This document shows, in pieces, positions 40,901 to 51,159 of a DNA stretch of 64,000 nucleotides (positions are counted from its first letter, which is position 1; each line of letters opens with the position of its first letter). The stretch covers positions 19,991,458 to 20,055,457 of the forward strand of contig NC_133219.1 in the NCBI RefSeq assembly GCF_040436345.1. Direction: 5' to 3'. The stretch comes from Pagrus major. Its lineage: Eukaryota > Chordata > Actinopteri > Spariformes > Sparidae. Under the pieces are notes generated by a model. The model saw nothing but the letters and a program-made list of their open reading frames with translations, ran no database searches and had not been told where the DNA came from. The position numbers and the translations under genes are program-made.

Positions 40901-42840
40901 AAAATGAAAGAGACTAACAATAGCTATGCAATCTTGGTTTCATTTTAATTATCTTGTGTAATAGTTGATTATATTTTTTTATTTCAGTTGTTGCATTTTT
41001 CTTAGTCCTGCAAACACCAGGCCAAACACATTGTACATACTCTCTTTTCTTAATACAACACAACTACTATGAGCTTCTCTCATACCGATTTGTGCACTTG
41101 TGACCTCAGTAGACGAGAATGCAATGTGGCTGCAAGGCATGTAGTATTATAGGATTAGTTCAACATTTTGGAGATATGCTTATTTCCTTTTTTGTGCATT
41201 AGATGAGAAGATTGATACAACTCATGTCTGTGCAGTGAATGTGAAGCTACAGCCAGCGGACAGTAGATTAGCTTAGCATAAAAACTAAAATGGTGGGTAA
41301 CAGCTAGCTTAGCTTTGTCCAAAGGTAACAAAGTGCACCTACCAGCACCTTTTAAAGCTCACTAATAAACACGTAATATCTGCTTTGTTTAATCTTTAGA
41401 AAACTCTACAGACATAAAAGTCGTGTCATCATCTGTTTAGACAGTTTTTACAGGTGTGAAGAGCTCCTAAATGTCCTTTGTGCATTGCATTTGTTAGCTA
41501 GTTATCATTTTTCTTCTTCACTTTTTTGGAGGGGGGGGCAATATTTCTGCATTTGTCGGCACGGTACTGCTGACAGTTGAACAGTTACATCTGCCGGCCT
41601 GGCTCTACTCGGTTTGGCTCGGCGCAGCAGCCCGGCGCGGCCAGGATTTTTGCATTTCCACCACAACTGGGCTGCCTGCTTGAAGGGTGTGTCTTAAACC
41701 AATGACGTGCTTGTCCCAATCCCCGCAGTAGTATCGAAGAATCACCGCTAACAAAGTGGCTCTGCTTATTCAGTTACAAACACGTTTCATTTACTATAAC
41801 TTCTTCACAATAAAAGCCCCCTGTTATTTAGTCATTTAAAAGCTTTTATTATGAAGCAGCATTACAGGAAACGTTGTGTTTTCTCCAGCAGTAACTAAAC
41901 ATGGCTCCTGAAACAGCTGAAAGAGAACACGGGAACACAGGACGAGAGAAACTAAAGAGATTCAGTTAGAAGCTACAAAAGTACTGAGAGCTTTTAGAAA
42001 CGTCTTTCTCTCAGGTTTCCTGCACAGACATGAGTTGAGTATCAATTTTAGGGGGAGACGGGTGCTTGTAACCGGTTGGTCACAGTCATGAGTCGTCACT
42101 GCGGCCTGCTTGGAGGCGGGGCGGCCGCGGCTTGGCCCTGCTCCAAAGCAGATCCATCGCTGGCGCGGCTCAACTCCAGGTTAATGGTAAAACAAATCAG
42201 TGCAGCTCGGTTTGACACAAAAGTGCTAGTGGAAAAACGGCCAGTGTGCCTGTGTACCATGTGCATGTGTGTCCTTGCAGGGACCCACTCTGAAAGCATT
42301 GCTCCATAGCAAAAACAATAGAGGGCACCTTTAATTTGGTGACCTTCCCAAGTGTGAATGCACTCAGTTCTCAAACCCCCTCTAAACCTCTGTGGAATTT
42401 GGCATCATGAGTGTTATCAGCTCCTGAAATGACTAACAAAGATGGGGTGATACGAAGCTGTGTGAAAGAGTCTAATGTCGGAACAACAACTCTCATCTGT
42501 AGGCAAGTGGAGGAGGACAGAGGAGACGTACTGAGTCTGGTGGAGTCCGATGACGAGCAGATCTTTCAAGACACCGTCCCCAGGCTGCCTCCGATAACCA
42601 ACGGTCGCCACACGACGCTGGTCCAGATACATAGAATCCCATCAAGTATGACCTCATCATGGCGTCGATTTTATGGTTTTTGAATTAAAATGTGCAAAGT
42701 GTAACATATGTTAAGTGAAAAAGTCTCTCCCCTCTTTTTTTCAAGGTGATCACGAGGATGCAGAGACAGCCGAGACAAGCACAGAGCGGCAGGAAGAAAG
42801 TGTACAGACGGAAGAGCCAGCAGATCTTGTAACATTTTAG
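34968..42840 (+). CDS. vsig10: vsig10, V-set and immunoglobulin domain-containing 10, complete
   Basis: Single-pass Ig-family membrane protein; the function is poorly known in the family. Exons: 34968-35019, 35109-35414, 36876-37181, 37814-38104, 40067-40351, 40622-40735, 40829-40841, 42503-42645 and 42746-42840. They total 1605 nt, 534 aa plus TAG (human about 540). Exon 1 encodes a signal peptide (MKIVATVALLQLCLSATG). Exons 2-5 each encode one Ig-like domain bounded by phase-1 introns, with the usual Cys/Trp/Cys and a Y-x-C near the end (GSYLCNST, GVYSCRAQN, LRCMAQHP, GVYFCRSEN). N-glycosylation sequons such as NST, NFT and NCS are visible. Exon 6 carries the transmembrane helix (about residues 421-439, AIIGIFIAALIVGSAAIIA) and the last exons form an acidic cytoplasmic tail. 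The start was chosen because the signal peptide begins there. A further in-frame ATG upstream lies before a likely splice acceptor at 34940. Confidence 0.95.
35628..35852. repeat. GCTGCAAC-family fragment in vsig10 intron 2
   Basis: Contains ATCGATTGATTATTTGGTT, TTGTTTTGTCCGACCAATAG, TTCACATTTGTGAAGCTTGA and GATTATCGAAATAGTTTATT in family order, without clean ends. Confidence 0.45.
38797..39150 (+). repeat. Interspersed repeat, GGTGCAGTATGTAAGAATTGG family
   Basis: Begins TTAAAGGTGCAGTATGTAAG, followed by GGCCACCTGTTGAATTCATA and, further in, GAATGGAGGCAGAAAATATC and TTTGCGGCGCCTTCTGTGGC. The phrases are typical of a widespread teleost repeat. Located in vsig10 intron 4. Confidence 0.45.
39783..39955. 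mobile_element. 173-bp palindromic element in vsig10 intron 4
   Basis: The left 15 bases AGAGCTGAAATGATC and right 15 bases GATCATTTCAGCCCT are reverse complements at 14 of 15 positions. The interior (GTAGAAATGTCAAACATTGAC) is related to the GCTGCAAC family. Confidence 0.55.
40829..40841 (+). other. vsig10: vsig10 13-nt microexon
   Basis: The 13 bases GAGGTGGCTTTGG lie between TTTCAG and GTGAGT. Including them converts phase 1 to phase 2 and is required for the frame to continue into the exon at 42503. Skipping would shift the frame and stop after about ten new residues (GKWRRTEETY). The join was inferred from phase, not from a transcript. Confidence 0.7.
41149..41420 (+). repeat. Interspersed repeat, GTTCAACATTT family (forward copy)
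   Basis: Reads AGGATTAGTTCAACATTTTG, ATGAGAAGATTGATACAACT, GTGAAGCTACAGCCAGCGGA, TTAGCTTAGCATAAAAACTA and CACCTACCAGCACCTTTTAA, the full phrase order of the family. Located in vsig10 intron 7. Confidence 0.65.
41560..42250. repeat. GC-rich candidate palindromic element in vsig10 intron 7
   Basis: Two CpG-rich ends enclose about 500 bp of AT-rich DNA. Left (41586-41660) contains CTCGGTTTGGCTCGGCGC and right (42110-42240) contains GCGGCCGCGGCTTGG and AGCTCGGTTTGACAC. The ends partly mirror each other. It looks like a repeat rather than a CpG-island promoter. Boundaries are approximate. Confidence 0.35.
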
Positions 42841-43720
42841 GTTTTAGGTGTTTTTAGACAAGTGTTTATTTTAGGTAAATACCATTTACTCCCAATGAGA
42901 ATGTGAACAGAATCGGTGAAAGACTCATGTAAAATCTTAATTTGTTATTTTTTAAAACGGGGGTTAAGATTATTTCTATGATTTGTTTGTACAGCGTTTT
43001 GAATATGTTGTTGTGATATTGAGAGTCATGCAGTAAAAGAAGCTGTTTAAACAAAATGTGATTGTTGGCATCTTTTTGGTGGCTTCGGTCATCCATAGCC
43101 TACTCCTGATTCATTTATTTACCTACTTTTACCTTGTATTGTGCACATACAGTACATTTACAGATGAGCTATAGCCACATCTAGAATGCAACTACAGACT
43201 GGGACCATTTTATAAATGTGGTGGAGTCGGTTTGAATCGTGTGGAGTGTAATGGAGGGTAAATCCAACTGCAACTGCTGCCTCCGTAATATTATTTGAAT
43301 CAGGCCAATATTACATCAGATCTGGGCCATAGTGAGAGAGAAATATTACTCAGCATGTCCATTTTGGTAGACGCACCCCGTCTGAAGTGGGTGAACAAGC
43401 TCGTCAGGGTCTAAACAACATCTTTTCAAATCAATTTGGGATCTTGTTGCTTCTGGAGACCTGGATTACACTTGCTGAGCTGTATGGAGCAATTTTGTAC
43501 AAACAATTTATTGCACTCGGAAATATTCTTTTTTCCCCCATATCTGAATAAACAAGCTGTTCTCTGAGGAAAATAACGTCCCCCAAACACTGTTTGAAGC
43601 TAAAAAGGTGGCAGGGTCCCCCAAATATAAACAAAGTAAAACAGTATGAAAGTGTGTTGTCCTTTAAGGTCAGTTGGTTTATTCTTTCCTGAAAACAAAG
43701 AGAGTTTGTTTATTTAATTT

Positions 43721-43792
43721 GCCAATCAGTCAGTGAAGATCTTCCTCTTCTGATTAAAATGTCTTCCCTAAAAATACATAATGTGCCTTTAA
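43721..43792 (-). repeat. Partial GGTGCACTATGTA-family copy
   Basis: On the minus strand it reads GGCACATTATGTATTTTTAG, then CATTTTAATCAGAAG and GATCTTCACTGACTGATTGG, closely tracking the left half of the element at 7281. Confidence 0.6.
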
Positions 43793-43846
43793 GGGTTTTA
43801 ATCTGGATTTAAAGTAAAGGTCGTCTAACCTGCTGGAGGGGAAAGA

Positions 43847-44143
43847 TACGGAAGCCCTAAAGGGCCATGCATTCATACATTTTATTTCCTCCGTTTCCCC
43901 GTGATAACAAGTTAATTTCATTTGTTTTCTCGAGATCTCGAGTTATTATCTCGAAATAACAACTGCCGTTTTCCCGAGATAACGGGATAATTTTCTTGAG
44001 ATCTCGAGATAACGAAACTTTGTTTTCCCGAGATAACGATATAATTAATTTGAAAACGGCAGAGAACAAATGAAATTAACTCGTTATCTCGGGAAAACGG
44101 AGGAAATAAAATGTATGAATGCATGGCCCTTTAGGCTTCCGTA
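43847..44143. mobile_element. 297-bp foldback (palindromic) element, MITE-like
   Basis: Two 79-nt arms (43847-43925 and 44065-44143) are near-perfect reverse complements. They begin TACGGAAGCC and end GGCTTCCGTA. The loop holds more dyad symmetry, including the perfect 14-bp palindrome CTCGAGATCTCGAG at 43929-43942 and several copies of CGAGATAACG in both orientations. GAAAG occurs next to both ends (offset by one base on the left), a possible short target-site duplication. There is no transposase, so it would be non-autonomous. Apparent open frames inside it are repeat artefacts. Confidence 0.75.
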
Positions 44144-44297
44144 GAAAGGACATGTTTGGACATGCTTTATAAAAGTCAGAAAAGTTTAGATTAAATATCG
44201 AGTTAAAATAATGTTGTTGTAATAAATGAAGAAATGATGTTTTACTAATCTTAGTGAGACATGCTGACACATATTCTCCACATTATTTTAATATTAT

Positions 44298-44327
44298 GAA
44301 TAAGCATATTGTGAATAAGCATATTGT
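44298..44327. repeat. 15-bp perfect tandem duplication
   Basis: The unit GAATAAGCATATTGT occurs twice in direct succession, followed by GAATT. It lies about 400 bp upstream of the wsb2 start. Confidence 0.85.
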
Positions 44328-44495
44328 GAATTCCAGCTCTCTGAGCTCAACATCCTATTTTAATAACGATGACATCACTGGATAACGACTAATCTCATGT
44401 CCTCGTGCCGTTAATGCTCATCAGCAAAGAGGAAAAAAGGGATAGTTGACATGTATAATAAATTCATGCTGGGGGTGTGGCATGGCTTAGTGAGG

Positions 44496-44561
44496 TTACG
44501 TAATAAAGGAAAAACGTGACGACGTTGGTCAACATCGCAACCAATCGTACACAGTGAGTCA
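44496..44561 (+). promoter_or_regulatory. wsb2: Proximal wsb2 promoter motifs (D-box, CCAAT, AP-1)
   Basis: Upstream of the wsb2 start are a perfect TTACGTAA palindrome (44496-44503, PAR-bZIP/NFIL3 consensus), a CRE-like GTGACGACG (about 44516-44524), CCAAT (44541-44545) and TGAGTCA (44555-44561, AP-1 consensus). The clustering within 70 bp and the distance of about 170-230 bp from the ATG fit a proximal promoter. Function is inferred. Confidence 0.45.
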
Positions 44562-44727
44562 GACAACAGGAAACCAGCTCAACTATTATTATTTATTACT
44601 TCTCCCATATTTTGAACGCAACAGAGTTGAAACAGCAGCACAGGGACGTCCGAGCTGCTCCGGACATGAGAGTGGAGGACGCGTTCAGGAAGTCACCGAT
44701 AAAGCGAAGAATGTGAAGAGGGAAACG

Positions 44728-47700
44728 ATGTGCTCCACGGAAAACAGCGCGGAGCTACCGCCGACATGTAAGTCACACATTTACTGAGGCTGTCAGAAGC
44801 AATTAAATCTCCGTAAGCCGCTGGAGAGACATCCAGAGAGAAGGAGCGGGGTAGAACAATGTGGTGCTGCCGTCTGTCAGTGAAGGATGAGTCTGTCCGC
44901 TGCTCACTTCTCTGTCCGCTGTCCGTCCTCCTGCAGCGTCCGACCCTGCTATGATCCTGGAGCTGAGGACCAGGCGTCCTCCGTCCTTGGAGGGCCGGGC
45001 GGGATGTGAGACGTGGAGCGTGGACTTCTCCCCGGACGGAGCCTGGTTCGCCTGGTCGATGGGACACGGGATCGTGTGGGTGGTCGCCTGGCCTCTGGAC
45101 TCTGAGTAGGTTTACCTGTACATGTAACCCGGGCGTGATGCATTCACGTGTCTCTCGGACTTTTGGGATGCAACGTATTAACGTATGCTTGACTTAATTA
45201 CTCAAAAGCCTTTACAGATAAAAGTTAAAATTGTGAAAATATTACCATAGAATAATATCTATAATATATAATTTAAAAAAGGCTATAATTTAATGACCCA
45301 AAGATTGTAACCACCAATTTCTGGTCTAGCTTTTTTATTATTATGGAGAGACAGTGTTCAGTTATAGCAAAATGAACATTTAACGTTGAGAAATAAAAAA
45401 GTCATATGAGTAAAATAAATAAAATAGGCCTACAGCAAAAATCAAACACACGACTGTCCGGTTGGTCTCGAGTAGGGAAGGCGATGAGATGAAAACTGGC
45501 ATTATGAAATGAAACAGTCTGATGTAGGAGGAATGTAGTTACGCAACATAAACAGTCTTTGCAAAGAAAGCACGAGGGCTGAACGACCAGTGTTGCAATT
45601 CGGTTTGTGATTTTTTTTTAGCTTCAGTTCAATATTCCCTGTAGAATACAGATTTAAAACGTGATGGAGCATAACCACATTGATATACCACCAAAATATT
45701 AACTGATCTATATCTAATGAAAAGATGATAACTTAAAGATATGAATTGCTGTCAACAAGTGTTTATTATTATTTTTTAATAAAGTTGCATTGACCTCCGT
45801 GTTGTGTTGTTTACAACTGTTGTAAATAAGATCAAGACATTTCCAACAGCACTTAAAGGCAGCATCATATACTCACCAACTCCAGCATCAGGCCTCAAAA
45901 CACATGAGTTTTTTTTATGGTATCTCCATACTCGATTCTCCTCTCCCCCACAGAGACAGTCAGGATGGAGCGATCGACCGAGGAGACAAGAGCTTCAGTT
46001 GCGGTCATCCGGTGTGGGGCCTCGCCTTCGGACCCAGACCCCCAAAGTCTGCTGCAGCAGCACGGCCAGCTAAAACGCCACCAAAAGGGAACAACAGCCT
46101 GCTTCTGGCCACAGGCTTGGAGAACGGGGTGATCAAAATCTGGAATGTGTTAACAGGTGAGATTAATGCTGCTGAGGATTTTAAGATGTCTGCTGTAGCT
46201 TATTTTTAACAATCCTTACAATGTGTTCTCAGGTGATGCTGTGTTTGATCTCCATGGCCATGAAGGTGTTGTAAGGGACCTGGTCTTTCCTGAGAACGGG
46301 ACACTCACACTCATATCGTCCTCACGGGACAAGACATTGAGGATTTGGGACCTGGCTCACAAAGGTTTGTGCCAAGTATTTTAACAAGTGATGCAAAGCT
46401 CAGACTCATTTCTTTACAAACGAAACATATCAACATACTGTTTGAATAGTTAATAGTTAAAGGAAAGAGCAGTTGCTTATCTTCAGGGTAGACATAGTTA
46501 AAGAGCTGTATGATTAGATTATGATAGCGTCTGTTTTTATTTGCTACGGTGCCTGTTTTGTTTCACGTAGACCGTAGGCCTTTTCCCAGCACATCAAGTG
46601 TTTTCATACAAATGTTCAAACATTTCAGGTTTTGTTCAGAATCAGCTCACAGGGTTGAAACTCTCCCGATAGTAATCCATCCATGAACACATTTTAACAG
46701 CTTGTTTTTTATGTTAAAGTAAGATCATCCTTCTGTCTCGAATGAAAGAGGTTAAAGCAAGAAACTGTTCATATTTACACATCTAGTAGTCACGTTGTCC
46801 ACCCTTTTATTGCACCCGCTGATGCTGTCATAGTCTGTCTCCATCGGTTACATTCGTTCTTCTTTTTGTCCTGTCTGTTGTAGGTAAAAAGGTGCAGGTG
46901 CTTACCGGCCATAAAGACTGGATCAGCTGCTGCAGCGTATCATCAGACTGCAGCATGATCGCGTCTGTCGGCAGATTTGACAGAGTGAGTTATTGTAAAC
47001 GTATGTTGTTTCATATTCAAGGCAAAGCCAGACAGAAATGCAAACATATGCATTCCTGTAGATCCTGATCCTTTCTTTTTTTTTTTACGTTTGTTTTGTT
47101 CGTACGTTGTTTTTATGTATTTATAGAGAATTCATCTGTCTATTTAAAACTGCATTACTTTTTTTCTGACAGAAGAAACCTTTCATCCTCCTCCTTGATG
47201 GTTTTTGATCTGGATTCACTGCTGCAGTTTAGGGATTTTTTTTTTTTTTTGTCAAATCAGTGAATTTAATGACACTTTCCACGAGTAAAAAAGACACAAA
47301 TATTCAGCATCTCAGATCAGGTGAATGGGGCACTCTTTTCTGTTGCACAATGTTGACAAGAAGGCACTAAATTGGGTTCAATTTTCAAGGACACTGGAAT
47401 GATTTAGTGGAGAGAGAGTATATTTCTTTGTAATTCTTTCTCTTAAAGGTTTCCCCTGGTGATCTCTTCAGCTTCAGTTAAATCTAAAGGTCCAGATGGG
47501 TTTTACTAAGTTACATGTAGCTTTTTTAAAATTTATTTAAACATGTCTTTCCACTGCAGCGCTTTCTTTTTCGTCCGTTTGTCTCCGCAAAGAATGCAGC
47601 GATCTGGCTATCTTCATCTGTTCCTGTTTTCAGTTGTCTTCCACTGACAGAAAGTTTATCAGTTGGTTCTGTTTATTTGGAGCTTCAGGGAGCTCCTGTC

Positions 47701-50073
47701 AAACTGCTTATTTTTTATGTTCTCATTTGCAAAGAGAAGCAGACCGTTTAGCGTGGTGCAATACCAGATTCAAATATCCCAAACACACTTTAAACGGTTT
47801 GCTGCGTGTCCCAGCCTGTCCTGTTGACATTCATTGAGAATCACGTGACTAACCCGACATAAATGATTCCAAATCAAGACTTGTTAACCCTTCATGATAC
47901 AGATGGTGTGTCTGTGGAGTCTGCGGTCATATACGTTCATGAGGAACCTGACAGGAGGGACCCATAAGACCTTGTACCTCCTGTCTTCCTGCGACTTCTC
48001 TCCTGACGGGGCGCTGCTCGCCACCGCGGCCTTCAGTGGCTCCAGCTGGTGGATCGACCTGTGGGACCCGTACACTGCGGAGAAGCTGGCCACTCTGGTG
48101 TAAGTTTAAACTTTTCAGCTTCTCTAGTACTGTTGGTATTAAGTAAAGTGCATCCTACACTGTGTCTATCACTGTTTTCACTATCCACTGCCTGAAAATA
48201 TGTTCTGTGTCTTGTATCTTGTGCAACTGGTTTTTGTAACTCATTCCTGGTTGTAGTTTGTACAGAATGTGAAATTTATCATTCAACTCATGAACATGTC
48301 AGGTCTGCAGATAATCTTGAGTAACCGGGTCATGATTTCTGGAAAGAGACATTGCTGTTAAGTTTTTATAATGTACTTTTTTAGTGCTTTGAGCATCACA
48401 AGCTGTGTGCCATCTAGTTCCATTATACTCCAGAGAAGGCAGACATCTTTACAGCTGGTATCTCCAAAACAAAAGGAGGATTGGTATGTATTTTTGATTT
48501 TGGGGTGAACTGTCCCTTTAAAAACTTCTGTTTCTTTTACCCACAGTGACTACTTTGAAGATTACGGGCAAAACCAAATATCAGCACTACAGTTCTCCCC
48601 CAACGGTTTATACTTGGCCATCGTGACTGATGACAGGTCAGTTCCATCTCATGAATCGTTTTATTTTAATGTCATCACATAAATGTTTCTGGACAGAATG
48701 ATTTCAGACAGATGTGTTGTGTTTGCAGGGCTCTTCGGATCTGGGAGCCAGGAAAGAGAGGGATGGTGATGCAGACCAAAGCGGACCGAGACTCTAATGG
48801 GCTCTGCTGCGACTACCATCCACAAGGGGGCGTGGTCGCCACGGGGTAAAAATCCACCAAGTGTTACTTGCTGCTGGTAGACTTGAAAGTAGAGCTGCAA
48901 CGAATAGTCGTTTGTCAATTATCTTAGTCAATGAAGAGTTTTAGGTTTTGGACTGTTGGTTGAATAACAGAAGCAATGTCTGAAATTGTGATGAGCTTTT
49001 TTCAGTTTTTTGACATTTTATAGACTAAACAATTAATTGATTAATCATGAAAATAATCTGCAGATTAATGAATCATGAAAATCATAGTTAGTTGCAGCCC
49101 TATTTAAAAAGTGGCTTTAGAAATGTCTTAGTTTTTGAAGGGTGGTGGTCATCAGTGACTCAGTTTTATGATGAACAAGAACCATCAAAACAACAACAAA
49201 ACTTTTTAATCCAATCCCCGCTGGTTTCAATCTCTCATTTATTTGGCCGAAACATAATTATAGAGCTAAAATGATTAGTAGATTCACTGCTTAACAGGCA
49301 ATGGGCAATTTAGATTTTAATTTATCAAGTTTATTATTTTGTTTTTTGTTTGAAAAAATGCCAGACATTTGCTGATTGTGCTGCTTTTGTATGGTAGGTC
49401 AGAGAAAAAACAAGCAAATTTATAAACAACATGCCTACAGAAAAGTGCTGCCAATACAGAAATCTACAGTACAGTGTTCCATATTCACTTGCATTGTGGG
49501 TAATGTAGGCAGCACGTTTTGAAAAGAAAGGAATATGTGGAATAAAAAAATGTATCTCTGGTTCTGCCGTTTCAATTTTGATCACTTTTTAAATTCTCCA
49601 TAATGAGACCAACAGGAGTGCAATGCTAGACCAGTGGACTGCTTCTCAAAACCTAGTGCATACATTACATTACCCACAATGCAACTCAGCAACTGGGTGA
49701 CATCACTGGAGGCAATTTATTGGATTACATGCAGCTTCCTCTGAAGCCACAAAAGGCTATATACTACTTTTTTCCGCACAAGTGGGATGCATCCTTTTCT
49801 AGTTTGCATGTTTTGGCCACCATTCAACTGTAACACTAACCATATCCCTCTTGTGACAGAACCAGAGACGGCCACGTGAGGTTCTGGAAGGCTCCCAGGA
49901 CCGTGCCCAGCCTGCGCCACCTGTGCCGATCCATCCTGCGCCACTCGGTCTCCACACACCAGATGGAGCCGCTGCCCCTCCCCAAGAGGATCCTCGAGTA
50001 CCTCACCTACAGAAACATCCCCGACCGCCTCAAGACCTGCTATTCCTCAGAGGAAGAGGAGTGGGAAGGTTGA
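44728..50073 (+). CDS. wsb2: wsb2, WD repeat and SOCS box-containing 2, complete
   Basis: Substrate-recognition subunit of an elongin B/C-cullin-5 ubiquitin ligase (family knowledge). Exons: 44728-44767, 44937-45105, 45954-46156, 46233-46364, 46884-46984, 47903-48099, 48547-48636, 48729-48845 and 49860-50073. They total 1263 nt, 420 aa plus TGA (human about 404). The N-terminus joins to CETWSVDFSPDGAWFAWS, followed by WD repeats such as LATGLENGVIKIWNVLTG, SSSRDKTLRIWDL, CDFSPDGALLATAAFSG and ATGTRDGHVRFWKAP. The SOCS box has a BC box at SLRHLCRSILR and a Cul5-type segment LPLPKRILEYLTYRN. Unlike human WSB2, which ends soon after LTYR, this protein continues with an acidic tail (CYSSEEEEWEG). 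The start at 44728 was chosen by alignment with the human N-terminus. A longer in-frame extension to 44554 exists but would run through promoter-like sequence. The first two exons lie in a CpG-rich stretch. Confidence 0.96.
48891..49101. mobile_element. 211-bp palindromic element, GCTGCAAC family, in wsb2 intron 8
   Basis: Starts AGAGCTGCAACGAATAGTC and ends AGTTAGTTGCAGCCCT, inverted with few mismatches. It contains TTTTTTGACATTTTATAGAC and AATTAATTGATTAATCATGA, typical of the family. It starts 46 bp after a wsb2 donor. Confidence 0.65.
49489..49684. repeat. 196-bp segment with perfect 19-bp inverted repeats
   Basis: TTGCATTGTGGGTAATGTA at 49489-49507 is the exact reverse complement of the segment at 49666-49684. 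A related string (CTTGCATTATGGGAAGTGTA) occurs near 63542, suggesting a family. Confidence 0.55.
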
Positions 50074-51159
50074 ATAGAAACGCTAGCACAATGCAACAAT
50101 TTACATTTACAGCGAGTGATTGTTATACATGCGTTTTGTTTGCTGACTGAGATGCTTTCAAAGCTTAATTTAGCACAGGAAGCATATCTCACTGTAATCT
50201 ACTGTAGATGATAGAACACTAGAGTTCATTAATTGCACTACTACTGTAAGATGATGCATAAACTCAACGTTCACATGCTTGACTTGAATATCGCAATTTT
50301 ATACTCTTAATTTATTGTGTAAATATCAAATGTATATGCATTTCTAATTCTTGTGTTTATCATCACAAAATAGCACATAAACCACTACTGTATCAGCACG
50401 TTAATTGTTAATATAATGTAACGAAAACTGGACTTAGAGGAAATAGTTTTATTAAACAGATTTAATGACATGTACATGTCCCTGACGTATTCTTACAGTT
50501 GTATTTGCAACAGCACAGCATGTTGTTTGACACGTTTCTTTTAATATTTTAAATGGATCATTTGGTGACAGTAAGTTTTTCCTTCGCTGGTAACTAAATG
50601 TCCAGCTTTCCAAGTGCTCAAAAGAGTTACCATCGACTTTTTCCAATTTTGTTTGTTTGTTGCAGTTTGTATGCAGATGTCAGTGACTCAGACAGCTGTG
50701 AGCATTTGTGTCTGCACTGTACATCAACACTGTGGTGGCCTGGTGGGCAATCATGCAGGGGGCACTTAAAGGCAGCAGTTTTCTCTCTAAATAAAACAAA
50801 ACTAATTTCACTGACTTCTCATGAGAGTGTACTGATGAGTGCAATCACCTGTTAGGTTGAAAAGAAATCTAACTATACTCAGCCTTTCATGGCATCACTG
50901 CACACCACAGCCACGGAGAGAAGAACTTGGCCACACTGTTGTTACATTGACTAGTGCATCAGGATGGCAGAGTAGGAAATGAAAGAGCAATTTCTCTTGC
51001 ACTGGTGTAACAGATTCTTGCAAAAATATCATCTAAATTCTAGATGTAACTATTTTCAATATGATACAAAAAGGAGTGATGGTAGTCACCAAAGATCTGG
51101 CATAAAAAAAATTGTCTCTAAACTAGCAAGACAGAACCTTGTCAGGGTAAGGCGGTTAT
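50074..51159. other. wsb2-rfc5 convergent 3' regions
   Basis: 1.1 kb between stop codons of convergent genes. Candidate wsb2 signals are ATTAAA at 50451-50456 and AATAAA at 50790-50795 (plus). Candidate rfc5 signals on the minus strand are TTTATT at 50448-50453 and 50311-50316. The two 3' UTRs therefore probably overlap. No other gene was seen. Confidence 0.55.

Larger units (their letters stand above)
42841..44727. other. vsig10-wsb2 intergenic region
   Basis: 1.9 kb between tandem genes. The vsig10 3' UTR begins here, with no canonical AATAAA nearby (an AGTAAA variant lies near 43031). It then holds a partial palindromic-element copy (43721-43792), the 297 bp foldback element (43847-44143), a 15-bp tandem duplication (44298-44327) and the proximal wsb2 promoter. 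Confidence 0.6.

Noticed and set aside
41560-42250. GC-rich block as a CpG-island promoter inside vsig10
   Set aside because: The two GC-rich parts mirror each other and flank AT-rich DNA, which fits a repeat element better than a promoter. There is no exon next to it.
43857-44124. Short minus-strand frames rich in Ser-Arg-Glu-Asn
   Set aside because: They are translations of the repeated CGAGATAACG units of the foldback element, not a gene.
44554-44727. N-terminal extension of WSB2 from an upstream in-frame ATG
   Set aside because: It would run through CCAAT/AP-1 promoter motifs, and the added residues do not match the WSB2 family.
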